From Rhodocollybia butyracea (lineage: Eukaryota; Basidiomycota; Agaricomycetes; Agaricales; Omphalotaceae): a DNA stretch of 64,000 nt. The DNA lies in the NCBI GenBank assembly GCA_015501585.1, contig JADNRY010000346.1, positions 1 through 64,000 on the forward strand, given 5' to 3'. Under the pieces are notes generated by a model that ran no database searches, was not told the origin of the DNA, and saw only the letters and a list, made by a program, of their open reading frames with translations. The translations under genes were made by a program, and so were the position numbers. Positions 45,615 to 58,207 of the stretch are shown here, in pieces. The first letter of the stretch is position 1. Each line of letters begins with the position of its first letter.

Positions 45615-47103
45615 TCACGCATACGTAGCAGCCAACCGACCTACAATATACGTCTCCGTATTAACAGGTGGGTATCTAGCTTCCGCGCCACAATTAGGAA
45701 GACACGTAATCTCCGTATCAAAGTTTGGGTTTGAAAAGAACGCGATGGATTGACGGAGGGGAGTGATAGTTTCTGCCGAGCTAATCATTTTCGCCGGGGC
45801 CGCGACGACACGGTGTAACGTAGACCGGAGGACATCGTTGCTCCATCGTGCAAGTAGGTCTCCAACGTTGATAACGATTGTTCCGGGCTGCATTGGATAA
45901 TGTTAGAAGTATTGGAAGACGAAGGGTACATGGGTAGACCTTACTATGGGTGTCGCTGGAATAAAGGTACCTGTATGTGGATTCATAACTTCGAGGCCGC
46001 CAATCTGGTGAATGATAAGCATCAGAGATTTAGGGATAAGGATGAAGGTACAAACCGAATCCTGTCAAGACGATAATCAGTTTCAATGCGTAAGAGAGAA
46101 AGAAACCCAACATACTTGGAAAAGCAGCGTCAGTGTACCATAATCTATAGCGAAACATCAGTGGATGTGTCTATCCGAGAAATTATCAGCACAGTTACCA
46201 CTATGTACACCAGCTCGAGCTTGACCCTTGCCATCAACCAACATACGTCTTACAGGTGGATATGAGAGCAGACGCAAGTTATGACATTGTTGGTCGATCT
46301 TACGGTCGAAGAAATCTTCTGAAAGATCCAGACCTAGCGCAACCGAGCGCATCATTTCAACATGGAGGTTGTGACACGTCTAAGTACAGAAACGTTTTCG
46401 TCAGTATTCACATATACGAACGACCATAACCAAGCCAAGTCACCTGGAAAAAGTGTAGCATCGTCTGCTTAAACTCCGGAGCATCACTCTCTTTCGGCCA
46501 TTGATTCTTCCACTCCGAGTCCCAATCCCGACCTATTTCCATCGACTCTTTGAAGTCCGGTGCTTTTTCGCGCAAGGCCATTATTTCTTGTGCATCATCT
46601 GATTGAGTAACGCGTTCACGACCGATTTTGACATAACCACGGTTTGAGCGGGGGTCTTCCCATGCGAGTTGTGACTATATACAACACACACTCATGAGGG
46701 GAGTGATGAGCTCAGGATTACATAACTGACCTTTACTTCGTCGGGCAACTTAAAGAATTCGGCACTCTATGGCTCTTTGGTTATGATCTAATCTAGCACG
46801 ATGCGAAAACGAGACCAACCTTTCGAAAGACATTGGAAACCGTGTCTATATGAACACATGAATAGTAGCAATAACCAGACTATCACCATATGTACCTGTT
46901 GGAATACCATGGTCGGAGACATAGATGAACCCACTGTTCTTGAATGCTGAGACTATCTCATCTGCGGTTTCCTTCTTCTCTGTATCCGATTTTGCCGCTC
47001 GAAACTTTGAGAAATTGATAACAGGAATCCGGAAATCGGAGGTGACACTAGCAAAACATCGTTTTTGCAGGCCAATGTAGACTGAAGCTCGGACAAAGAA
47101 CAT
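45615..47103 (-). CDS. 2-oxoglutarate/Fe(II)-dependent oxygenase (isopenicillin-N-synthase-like), copy 2
   Basis: Intact paralog. DIOX_N part: DFRIPVINFSKFRAAKSDTE, VSAFKNSGFIYVSDHGIP, RKSAEFFKLPDEVK, SQLAWEDPRSNRGYVKIGRE. Catalytic part: ALGLDLSEDFFDRKIDQQCH, NLRLLSYPPV, VHSDYGTLTLLFQDS with the HxD metal pair, IGGLEVMNPHTGTFIP, QPGTIVINVGDLLARWSND, LHRVV with the distal His, and RQSIAFFSNPN whose R-x-S binds 2-oxoglutarate. The start MFFVRASVYIGLQKRC (47101-47103) has a basic amphipathic look, possibly mitochondrial. The frame opens further upstream to 47355, but that part is hydrophobic and not family-like. Such enzymes hydroxylate or desaturate secondary metabolites; the substrate is unknown. 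The broken copy lies 2 kb downstream. Confidence 0.87.
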
Positions 47104-47415
47104 GGGAGCAAAGAAGGAAGACGTGAGGGGCTTTTTGATAGGAAGTTTGATACCCGAATCTCCGCTCCTTCTATTTCTGAACAAGCTGTTGTTTTTCGGA
47201 GCTCGTTTTCCAAGTCCAACCGCGAAACCAAGATACAGCTGGAATTGCAAAAATAGTACGATGTAGAGTAGCGAAAGTCGTGATAGCGAAATTAGAGATA
47301 CACTGAAGTAAAAGATTAGATGCGCACGCCGCAGAGCGAGAAATGTAGGTAACATAATAGTGCCATGTGATCGCTAATGTCCAACTCAATTCGTCATAAT
47401 GTCCAATGGTCACGG

Positions 47416-48378
47416 TCAGACGGAACGCGCATCTTTTTGTGCTTTGCTCCCATCGACATCCTCGATAAACCTTCCCTTTTCTCCAGCTGGTGAGGGAGCC
47501 TTCTTTGCGAAAAATGAGCCAAAACCTTTACGGCCAGTACTCTTCCCGCTACCAGGCGTTCGTGCAGGGGGAGAGGTAGATGTACTGGCAGGCTGCAGTG
47601 AACTCTCCGCCGCGACGGCGGTACTACCTCCAGGAATCTTTTCCCTCGCAACATCGTCAATCCCTGCACCAGGCTTAACCTGCTCGGCATCTGATTTAGT
47701 CACGCCTGGAGCCACCGTCTTACCCTTACCATTCTTCTTCTTGTTTGCAGCGGCAGGAGCCGCATCAGGTCCGAGTTTCATGAATTGTTCCCCACGAATT
47801 CGCAAAAATTCTTCCAGTAACGCAGCATTTCGTGAGTTGGCTTTGAAGGCGGCTAGTATCACATCTCCGGCTATGGGCACTAATCCAACAGCGACGGACA
47901 CAGCGTTGTTCATGAGCATCCTACGGAGAAGCCATGGAGGAATATCAGCTTTGCGGGCTTTCCGCACGACGAGGAGGTAATTCAGTGATGCGTCTGCAAC
48001 ATCGCCAGCGCCAGGAATAATCCCGATAATGAATGTCCAGCCAAAGCGCAAGCCGCATAAGGAAAAGCCCTCTGTGATAGAGTAAGTAAGTTGAGGAAGA
48101 TGACGCAGAATTTGGTGTCACTGACTATCTAGATAGTGAGCTCGTCTTTGGACCGATTTCAGAATCTTTGCATCTCGCGCAGATAGTCCTGGGGGTATAT
48201 CACGCTGCAAAGTATCAATATTGGGATTTCTGCCATGGAAGAGAGTAAAACACACCCTTCTACGCTGTTGCTTACCACGAGCGTCGGTATAAAACTCGTA
48301 CATTGGGTCGACTGGAGCATATTGTTCGAGATGCTTTTCAAAGAGTCTCTTTCCTGCAGAGTTTAGCAAACTGTCCAT
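47416..48378 (-). CDS. DUF4112 membrane protein
   Basis: Three exons. The N-terminus MDSLLNSAGKRLFEKHLEQY is followed by DPMYEFYTDARGKQQRRR and the arginine-rich join to DIPPGLSARDAKILKSVQRR. The DUF4112 core reads GFSLCGLRFGWTFIIGIIPG, AGDVADASLNYLLVVRKARK, then LVPIAGDVILAAFKANSRNA. It has two hydrophobic segments with the paired G-x-(I/V)-P-x-x-GD motifs of this family. The tail of about 110 residues is Lys/Pro/Ser-rich and disordered. The family is of unknown function in fungi. The gene is convergent with nothing on its 3' side; its stop lies 312 bp beyond the start of oxygenase copy 2, which is on the same strand. The frame is intact. Confidence 0.85.
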
Positions 48379-49245
48379 GGTATCTCAGGAGCGAAAGTGT
48401 GGTGGAAATATAAGGGATGGAGATGGAGATGGAGTGAACAACAACAGGACGGAATCGTCATGGCGTTCAGCAGCCGAATGATGTCACCAGGCAGTGCTAA
48501 TAAGCGCTGAGCGCTTAGCCTTTAGCGCTCGTGTTTTCAAAACTTGAAAGCTGAGATTCAGATACTTACTTAAAGAAATCTTGTCAGGAGATAAATTAGG
48601 GAAGATTATACTGTGCGTGCATCCTGTCTTTATCAATAGCAATACCCCGCCGACTTTCAAGCACCGTCATCCTACTGTCAGACGAGTCTTTGAACGAACT
48701 CAAGAACGAATCATTCTTGGAGCTGGTTCGCGTGGACTACAACTTACAGGTGACACCTTCCATTCCTCAATATTTTAATCTTGATGTATCTTCCCAGAAT
48801 CTCAACAAGCCTCATAGCCCATGACTTCGCATAACTTTTATTTATCAACACGTCTACTCTCATCTAATACCATGCCCCCTCCGGACTTTGCATAACTCCA
48901 ATGAGGGCTTGTAACCTCTTGTAACTTTATCAATCCGTTGAATGATCGTGACCTGGTAGAACTGACCGCTGCAGTACATCTTTGATCTAACTGTCTTTGT
49001 CCCAGAAATTTTATACTTTTAAAATTTTCAGTACCGTACAGGAGGTATGTTCGCATTCATGTAAATAGTCTCTTGCATTCCCATGTCACTCCGTTGTTAA
49101 TATAGCTATATCTCCTCAGCGCGTGCAGAATCAACTTGTAGAAAACGGGATATCAAGTTCCGACCTTGAACCTTCGATCCACGCAAGGGATGGCATAAAT
49201 ACCTTCGTTTTCCGTTGACTTGCAGCACCCGCCCTCGTTACGACC
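48379..49245. other. Intergenic, possible divergent promoter region
   Basis: Holds three AGCGCT words at 48494-48530 (AAGCGCTGAGCGCTTAGCC then TTTAGCGCTCG). No exon is supported. Confidence 0.4.
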
Positions 49246-52200
49246 ATGCTACGTCACAATCGCTCTGCTGAACTCCAGGATATGAATGCTGGCATAGCTA
49301 AGCTACAAGCACGCGAGGCGAGTAAAACGAAATCGTCAGCTCTAACTCGAGCCTGTACGTTCGATCAGCTCATTCAAACAATGCCTTTTTTAATTCTTAT
49401 TTCACGATTTTTCATAGACACCAATGCTAGCGATGTTCGAAGCCTTGCACAGAATCCGAATGTTCAACAAGGATACTCGGTGATCAAGAACACTATGTCA
49501 AACTTTGTCCCTTATTCGAGGAAGCTAGTAGCTGTGCTCAACGAAGCTGCAAAAGTTCACGTTTTCATAAGTGGTGTGTGCTTGATTCTGCTGCATTGCC
49601 AACTTAGCACACCCTGATATGAATTAGCTGTGGTGGTACCTTTTGCGGCGGCTATCGAGCTCGAAAATACTCGACGGGAGAACGACGGAAGAGTAATTGC
49701 ACTTACAGAAACAATGTGCGACATGATGTTCACGTTTTCCCAGTACGTTTTCTCTTCTATTTTCTCCGTCACTATGAGCTGAATTCATTCAAAGACTCAA
49801 TAATATTCCCAAGGATCATGTCGCAAAAGATAGATTATCCTTGATGAACGCCTTAAGAATCGCATGGACCAGATTGCACTTAAAATCGATCAATGTTCGA
49901 AAACATGCGACACATTTTATCAAAAGAAAGGATATAGTGCGTGTGTATAATGATCAATATTCACTAATAACTAATGGCTACATCTGTCTATAGTAAAATT
50001 CATAAACAGTTACAGCTGGCGAGACAAATTCACAGCATTCGCGGAGGAATTCACTGCATTAAAAGCTAATATTCGAGACGATCTACAATTATACATCGGT
50101 GTTGGTGTTGCAAATGTCCAGGAAACCCTTGTGCTCGTGCAGAATGACATGAAACAGTTTATGGAGATGGTGTTCAGTAATTTGGTCCCGCTTTCTGAAC
50201 GAAAACTAGCACTATACACATTCAGAGCCGATATGGAGGCAGAGAGGCAGTGCTAAACAATGATGCAGCTATACAGGAACTTGCAATGGAGAGTTTTGAT
50301 GAATTTGACAGCGACGACTCCAAAGCATTAGGAAGTAACAAACCTTCGGCATTAGCTATTCGCATGGAGCTCGAACAGGATGTGGATCAAGCAATCGCCA
50401 ACAATACTGATTTTGACAAGAAGTTTGAGGTGATGAAGCTGCAGATCTCAGAGGTCAAGGAGACGGTCAAACATCAAAGTGACCGTGTCATTGAGGAGAT
50501 CAAGAAGGAGCTTCATGACGGTCCTCATGAGAGGATACTAGACAAGGTGATCCTAAACCCAAGTTACAATCATGTTTCTTAATATGTCATGCCTAGGACA
50601 TGTACAAGATTTGGAAAGAAATGGTACGTCCCAAACTTTATTAGGCCAGTCAACCTTCGACGTAATGGTCCCATATAGGGCTGGAAGCGGAGCATTAAGG
50701 CCCGGCATCTGGTTATGGGCCTTCATGCATATTTTGGAGATGAGGGGGAGCACACAGACGAGGAAGGAGACAATGCAATCAAGGAAACTGCTGTAGCTAA
50801 CCGTCTCTTGAATTTGGGTTCAAGTGGCGAAGACAAATGGGCGCTTCAGTATATCGACATACTCTATCTGCAACCACTGTTGGAAGCTTTCGACGATGAT
50901 ATTTCAGGGTTCGTTACAATCACAGAGGTGAACGAGTTCACGGCTTCGCGACCACAAGATTGGAAGTGAGTCTTGACATACTAATTAACACGAAAAACCT
51001 TGTACTGAAAAATGTGATGGTAGCATCCGAACATGGATTGCATACTGGGCCATTGGTAGGCTAACTAGACCATCAAGATGCACTTTACTCATGCATTAAC
51101 CAGGCTTTGAAATGCAATCACACTGGTATTTCCGTCGCATTCGCAATCTTTTATCCATTATCCAGGCTACTTCAGTGGAGATCCTACCGGAGAATAGAAA
51201 AACCATCTCTCTTTTTTTTCGTTGTAGGCCGATGCGCTTCGTTGAGGACCTGTTAGCTGGTCTTCGTCACACAGACAAATTCGAAGACATTGACTGGGAA
51301 GAAGATATTGTATTTTCAAAATTTCGAGACTATATCTCTAGCAACGAGACAAATATGAAGTCCAAACTTCGAGAGCTAGAATATAACATTGGAGACAAAA
51401 CTGCGTTGCAGGCTGTTACAGGACAAGGTCGGCTGGAAAAGGTAGACATTGTACTATCGAGGTTACCAATGGCACCCTGATTACTTTGGTTGTTCTTGTC
51501 TGCGTTTTAGCATCTTCTTGCTGTTGTTTATCTCTTACTCGAGCGAGCGGCCCAGATCGTGAACCATGGATGCAAATTCACTCTGAGCCTTCACGAACTA
51601 AAAACCATCAGAAGATCTTTAGCAACAGTAGGCCAGACCTTTTGTCAAAGAGTCGATAGATTCTCTGGTGAGCGCCGATTGTTTCTTGTTGCTCAGAAAC
51701 CGGCAATGAAAATTTATTTATCAGCTGCAGTTCGTCTACAAAACCTGAACCACACAGAGCAAGTTGCGAAGGTGTTTTATGGCATGGTGTGTCACTTGTA
51801 CCTCTCAACAGCCAAAGCATTGAGGCCTTAATAGTTTGCCTACGTTCGTGAACGTGATCTAGCCAAGATGAATGAATACTGGAAGTTACCTCCAAGTTCT
51901 GACAAATTGCTTAAGGAAAAAGAACTCCATCTTTCTGAAAAAGATACATTCCAGTTGTACTATCCTTCACCACAAGGCCCCGCAACTTTGGCGCCACGTT
52001 TGGGACCCCTTCCAGTGGCCCCTTCAACAGAAAGTGGCCGGGCTTTACTGGGCGAATGGAGAAGAATACACTGTGACGCATCTAGTGATAAGGAACGGTG
52101 GTCTACTAGCTTCAATATTACTGAAGTTTCGGAACGATTAGATCATGAAGCTAAAATAGCAGGGTTTGGGTCGGATTCGTATGGACCCTTCACCATTCTA

Positions 52201-53743
52201 GGAAAGGCAAACCTCTCCACACGTGGTTTGGTTTTTCGATTAAAATATACCGAAGACATGGTCTGGCAATACGAGGGGACTTTCGATGACAAATGCGTTG
52301 AAATTGAAGGGACGTGTCATCCACTTTCTGTCGATATTCCGGACCCGAGCTCACCCAGTATACCTTCTATTCCGTGAGTGAAAAACATATTACATTCTTA
52401 GCTGAAATCAGTCTCCTCAGAATTGTTACCTCCGGTCCGTCGGAGTCATCCGACTACGGTGGGCACCTCCATCTAACACACACAAACCGGTATCGAGCAT
52501 TGTGGAAGATTGCCTGCAATTTTGCGATGAAGCAGGTAACCTCCGGCTTCTCCTGGACACATTTCGCCTGGAGCCGGGACAGTAAACGTGCATTTATCCA
52601 GTTAACGCAGTCTCGTGAGAGCAACGGATTAGTTGACTTCGAGCAACGTAAAAAGCTGGATCATGACCTGGACAAAACTGGTCACCCACTGGATGACTTG
52701 CCAATCTGGAAATACACTTACGAGTTTATGGCGTGTCGTGAATCAAAACATTTGTTTGTATTTCCGATATCTAGGTTATATTTTCTTTTGAATTTTTTTA
52801 TTCTAGGAATTCGCGATGTGACAAATGTGATCTATCTCCTTTGAGAACAACATGGATTACCTGCCTGCAATGTTCAAAAAATGAAGTTGATAATACAGTT
52901 AATCTTTGTCCCAGCTGCGTCATTAGTAGCTTCGTGCGGTTAAACGAATCTGGGAAGAAGGACCACACATTCCAGCACAACGTTGTTCAGTTCCGGACTC
53001 CCTTGTTTCGCACATATCTGCAAGATATGCTTGACAAGGCGGAGCGTATCACGAAGCGTATCACGGAGAAGGCTTTGGGCCCAGCTTCCTCCGCCTGCGT
53101 TCAATGCAGTGCAGAGCTCGTCCCGCCATTTTGGGCCTGCCTAGGGTGCAAAAGTGAAAGTGAGTAGTTCCAACTTCTTGATGTGGGTAAGTGTGACTCT
53201 GGCCGCACCATCGGTCTCGCAACAGACGCTTTTATCTGCTGGGAGTGTAATCAGCGCACAGAAGCAAGACGTCCCTGGCTTCTTGAACACCGTCTTGGTG
53301 ATGCTGCATCTAACAACGAAGATGGAAGCAAAATGCATGAGTGGTGGCACACCTTAGTCTTGTTTACTCAGGCTGATGCAGTGTCTGCAAACTCAAGACT
53401 GAGCCTTGAGGACCGCTTTGCTCTGAGAAAACGAACCTGCTCACGATCGTTCTTCGAACGGGAGAAGAACCTACTCTTTCGAGAGCGCAGCTCCATCGAG
53501 TGGCCAAGGCTAACCGGGCGCATGCAGTGTATATGAGACAGCGGGAGGATTTGGCCGACTCAGATGATGACGATGGGCCACAAGACCCTCCTGCAGCGGG
53601 CCTTTGATATACAATCACAACAATTGGAGATGGAAAGAACCACGTCACGGGAGAGACATGAATTATTAGTGTCCCGAATTCAGAGACTCGAGTCTTTGCG
53701 GGTGGATGGTCAGATAAGCAGTAAACTTCTAGTAGATAACTAG
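49246..53743 (+). CDS. Basidiomycete-type EF-hand and zinc-finger multidomain protein
   Basis: Long gene with many introns. N-terminal helical region: SLAQNPNVQQGYSVIKNTMS, AAAIELENTRRENDGRVIAL, DQCSKTCDTFYQKKGY. Then EMGWKRSIKARHLVMGLHAY joins FGDEGEHTDEEGDNAIKETA, and an EF-hand-like loop FDDDISGFVTITEVNEF, followed by TWIAYWAIGFEMQSHWYF. A beta-rich module follows (GPFTILGKANLSTRGLVFRL, WQYEGTFDDKCVEIEGTCHP). Last come paired CxxC zinc fingers (CDKCDLSPLRTTWITCLQC, CVQCSAELVPPFWACLGC, FICWECN) and a coiled coil ending SSKLLVDN. This architecture recurs in Agaricomycete genomes as uncharacterised proteins; Ca2+ and zinc binding are inferred from motifs. One-base frame breaks occur near 49843 and 50248. 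The 3' end after 53400 is the least certain part. Confidence 0.75.
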
Positions 53744-54527
53744 TGCGATCCGCTGATTTGGCGATATGTGATTGAAAAACTTCCTACTACGTGTCCACAG
53801 AACCCCAAAAGATAACACGTATCAAACTGTGAGACAAGAAAACATTCTGCGGTTCAAGACTCGAGGGAATTAAGAGGGCGGTGAACCGTCGGAAAGTCAT
53901 ACTGAGAATTTGGACGATGATTCACTTTAGTACTCCTTTCAGACTATAGTTAAACCCAAGACTGGATAGTCGAAAAATATAGGGAACAGCATTCAATGTT
54001 GATGACTTTGTGGTTGGAAGTCAAACCCAACTTTCACAGTAGGCGTATATGCATCCACTAACCGACATACGGTGATAGAGGAATCACGGCTGGTATCATG
54101 TGACAGTCTGCATTGTTACGCAAAAGAAGACGCGGTACATTCATCCTGTTTATAATATTCTGGTGTAAAATTGTGCTGATAACTTATACTATCCATATGT
54201 ACCCCTACCGAGTTAGCTGCCCATGTCACCCATGTCGTCTTCCTTCCAAGTATCTACTACATCATAGCACCTGGTGACCTCAGCCGTCTAAACAACGCCA
54301 TGAGCGTTTTACCACCCTCAGGACCCCATCTGAAAAAAGAAGAAGAAAATTTAAGGCCACATCAAATAAGCAAAACATTTAAAACACTAACTCTCCAGCA
54401 GCAACCTCCCCGCAGCAAGCCTCAAACTCCTCGCACACTGAAACCTCGTCCCATTTTTCCACAACATAATCCTAGCACAAAAGGGGGGAAAAAACATCAG
54501 CAAGCGGTTTCCCAAGAAAATCTGGGA
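53744..54527. other. Intergenic with tRNA relic
   Basis: No exon supported. It holds the tRNA-Asp-like relic at 54009-54076. Confidence 0.45.
54009..54076 (-). pseudogene. tRNA-Asp-like pseudogene
   Basis: The minus strand aligns with the tRNA-Asp at 19947-20038: GTATGTCGGTTAGTGGAT for the D region, ACGCCTACTGTG for the anticodon region, and GTTGGGTTTGACTTCCAAC for the T arm. The acceptor stem is lost and the anticodon has changed. Confidence 0.5.
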
Positions 54528-56838
54528 TCAACCCACTTCAACCAAGGTCCTCAGCTCATCCCAGACACTTGTAGCTAATAATAATGCAAAGCATGAATTG
54601 GGCGTGATCGTGTTCATCATGTGCTCCAAGGCAAGGGAGGAGAGACCAGGCATTGCGTATCTGTGAGCGACTTGATACATTGCGAGGGCGGAGGCTGGGG
54701 GTGGAGCGGGTGTTGGGTGTGGATGCGGGTCGGGAGATGGGGATGGAATAACGGTATTTGTGCTACCGGGATGTGAACTGGGTCCACGGGCGCGTTGAGA
54801 ATGCGGAGAGACAGGCCCGGGCGCAGGATAGTATGAGCTAGACGGAGGAGGAGCGGAGGAGGTACTGACAGGTATTGGAATATGTTTCGAGCGAACGGGG
54901 GCTGTGGATCCGCCTGCAGTCGTTGTCGACATGTTCATTCCAACACCCACTCGGCGACCAACGGAGGAAGACGAACCTGCCATAGCAGAAGATCCTTTAT
55001 TCTGTGTAGCGCCACCAGTGCTCATCCTCGATGATACTGACGCTGGGGGAGATCTGACTTGTGAAGCAGCATTTGGAGCGAGTGTTTTCACCTTCCCAGG
55101 TCCCGGCCCAGTACTATTCGTCGTTGTCGTCGTCTCTGACCTCTGTCCAGATTCATCGAAATTTTCACCACTAACTGCGCTCATCGTATCCACCCCTCCA
55201 ATTCCCGAATCACTCGGTAGCCCGTGCTTCGTAAACGTCTTCCAGTCCCATTCGCTACCACCATGCTCATGTAGCCCATGTACACTCCAACCCCTCCCAA
55301 CACCCTCCACCGCCTTCCTTGGATCATCCACCTCTTTAAACAACAGCCAATTCGCATAACAATATTTCAACAACCAGTATATCGTTTCGAAATCTGCTTC
55401 TTCTACCACAATCGTGAATAGCTTTCTTCCATTACCGTTAGAACCATTCCCCGTCCCTCCCGAAGCATTCGCGAGGTTTTCAGAAAAACGCAGAAGTAAG
55501 CATTGTAGCAAAATACTCTGATCGATGAATGAGAATATCAGAATGAGCGTAGATGATTCGTTTGCGGGCTATCATTTCGGGTGCGAAAGGTGATATTGAT
55601 GCGGATATACTGGAAGACAGAGATGTAGATGTAGAGGAGGATGGACGCGTACGTGTTACAGGAGTTATAGGAGACATGACTTCTGGCGTAGGACTTGGAG
55701 ATTCGAAGGAGGAAAGAGGGTCGGGGCGTTCGAGGCAGATAAATTGAATGTCGCCGGTGTCTAGGAAGAAAGTAAGCACCTAAACCTGGTGGTTAAGAAC
55801 TTCACGTACTGGGATTATCAAGCGAGGCTTCTAAGCCATCCAATAGGTCTTTGGGTACATAATACACCGAAGGCTGAGCAGGCAGCGACGGGCCCATAGG
55901 ACAGTGAATCTGAACGCATATAACGAACGAATCTGTATCTCTAATTCGCGAGTTTTCTAATAACGTTGACAGGGAAGGTAAAGCGCATTCTAAACGAGAC
56001 AAGTGTTAGTTGGCTCGCTCTTACTGAGAATATCGGGCATCGCACGTACCCCAAACTTCATTATCAGCTCTAAAAACCCAATCATGCCAAACTTCGAATG
56101 CCCAGTCTGCGCGTGCACCGCGTTCTCCAGCTCTATCGTCTTGACACTTTATTCCAGCCATCATCGTCGCGGACATTTCGTATGTTGGGTGAGCGAAATC
56201 CAGCATCAAAGGTGTTATGTATAATGATAGTGAATCTGGTGAAGCTGTACTACCGTTTCGGGCAATTTCAAGTTTGAATTTTCCATCGCCAATAACAGGC
56301 GAGTGTTTAAGGATATCGAAATCTTCTGCGACAGGTGAATTTGGGTTTGAATTATCTTCTGGAGAAAGTTCTGATTCCGGGCTTCCTTCGATGAAATCGC
56401 GTAGCTTTGCAACGTCTCTTACGACCCACTCAAAGCCCTGATAATAGACAAGGACGTTAGCTTTCGTTACAAATTTCGCTTTTCACCACTCACCACGAAT
56501 GTCCAGCTCCTTGTCGTTTCTTCACCGCCAGAATAAACCATACTTCCGGTTCCCGTGCTTTGTTTTCTTAACAAGGCGAGATTTGACCAGCCGCTGGTTG
56601 AATTAGTACTCGATGGGCGGGGACTAGGACTTGCTATGTTACTTGGAATTTGGAAAGAACCGGTACCAGTAGAAAAGGTGCTACTTTGTCCAGTAGTAAA
56701 TCCAGAATACCCTGCAGACCCAGTAGAATTCAACAAAGAGACTGAAGATCTATGAGAATAACGAAGAAGCGACGGTGACGTGGACCACTGAGATGGACGA
56801 TGTGGTGAAGAAGATATTGGAACTGGTGTTGTAGACAT
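54528..56838 (-). CDS. BTB/POZ domain protein with Ser/Pro-rich regions
   Basis: N-terminus of about 90 residues is Ser/Thr-rich, then SWTFVVSG joins FEWVVRDVAKLRDFIEGSPE, and a MATH-like beta module runs through HSPVIGDGKFKLEIARNG, WAFEVWHDWVFRADNEVWEC. The BTB core follows: IYAHSDILIHRSEYFATMLT, SENLANAS, TIVVEEADFETIYWLLKYCY, ANWLLFKEVDDP. A 150-residue Ser/Pro/Gly linker leads to ALAMYQVAHRYAMPGLSSLA, LEHMMNTITPNSCFALLLA. Likely a dimerising adaptor, perhaps for a cullin-3 ligase (inference). The ATG at 56836-56838 was chosen over an upstream TTG. At 55484-55488 a run of five A (T on the coding strand) breaks the frame, where four would restore it. Introns lie at GEK/FEW, W-E-CALP and NP-NTGD joins. 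Confidence 0.82.
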
Positions 56839-57163
56839 GGCCGTCAAATGAAATGAACGAGGCAAAGTCTCAGGCTCAGGGGAAGTTGGTGCAATGAATT
56901 GACGAATAAGTTACTTTATCACAAAGGCATGGGCAAGAAAGGACATGGCAGAGTGAGAGTGTGGCCTTTAATAAGCTAGGACATGAAAGCAGCGGCAAGG
57001 ATTTCCGAGTTGATGGATCTCAAACAATACGCATGGCTTCAAGCTTTAAACTTCAAGATCTTGGCCCAGTGCCCTGTTCAGCGAACAATCTTTAGCTCTG
57101 TACATATTAATGTACTCTTCATAAGTTTACGATAAAGTAATAAAAAGCACCAGTACAGATAGT
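56839..57163. other. Intergenic, nothing recognised
   Basis: AT-rich spacer between the BTB gene start and the PAR32-like stop. Confidence 0.4.
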
Positions 57164-57813
57164 TCACTTGATATTTGCCCGCATCATTGGCATAGGTTCC
57201 ACAATTTCCTTTGGCTGAGCTTCTTGTCCTTGTCCTTCTACATGTTCATGATGCTCATGATGAAAGACTTTATGAAGCAAACCAGAGACTCCATGTTTAT
57301 GTTCATGCGCATGGTCAGGTCCTTGCTCGTTCGCGCCATCTTTCGTGAAATTCCCCAAGCCCCCACGTCCAGTAGAAACAGCCCTTTCTTGCCCATGCTC
57401 TGCTCGGACTAGCTCTTGTTGGCGGGGATCAGGGTGGACTATATGCGGAGTTGCATTTGCATCTCGAGATGGAGCTCGAATGTTTCCGATGCCGCCTCTT
57501 CCGGTACTGAGGACCTGTATATGCCAACTTAGTAACTCCCACTACATTAATGGATTCGCCATACCTTGTCAACATTGATATTCGTTTCTCTTCCTCTCGT
57601 GTCAGAAAAATCATCTGGGCCATCTACAATGTGCATTGGCCCCTCAGAGTGATGGATATTCCCAAGTCCACCGCGACCTGAGGAAATCTATGGATGAGAA
57701 ATCGTCAGCGATATGGGTGTATTCTGTAGATAAACAGATAAGCGTACCATATCACGTCCACGAGAACGAGAACGTTCAACAATGGTACTGTTAGTACTGG
57801 TGGAGTCGGTCAT
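57164..57813 (-). CDS. PAR32-like protein with SGRGGxGN repeats (DUF3602)
   Basis: Three exons give about 160 residues. The repeat unit appears three times: SSGRGGLGNI, STGRGGIGNI and STGRGGLGNF, the hallmark of the fungal Par32/DUF3602 family. N-terminus MTDSTSTNSTIVERSRSRGR is Ser/Arg-rich; the C-terminus is His-rich (HAHEHKHGV, HHEHHEHVEG). In yeast Par32 is phosphorylated on rapamycin treatment and binds and inhibits ammonium transporters, so a nitrogen/TORC1 role is a fair inference. Exons join at DM-ISSGRGG and DKV-LSTGRGG. The frame is intact. Confidence 0.82.
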
Positions 57814-58207
57814 TCGAGTTCGATATCGCAAATACTCGAATTGTTGACTCGTAGTTAGGCAGAATGTGGGGGTGGTTAGAAAGAAAGATAATGAGCATGT
57901 TAAACGAGTATATGAAGGATAGGAGCAAGCTATTTGCCGGCCGGAAGGCAAGCAAATTCGGATCAACGTTCCGTCATCCGACGCATTTCTTTACAGCCAC
58001 CACTAGCTTTTTGAAGATAGTGGAAAGATAGCGAAAAGATTGGGCCAGGGACCAGTTATCTCTTTGAATTTAGCAAGCGTGCTTTCCCGAGATTATCATT
58101 CAGGTTCTGTGTCAGACCATGATAAGGTTACGCAATTCAACATGTTCTTATCCTTGCAGACAAACGGTTCGTTCCCGCCTCGCTATCTCCCCATAATGCT
58201 CACATAG

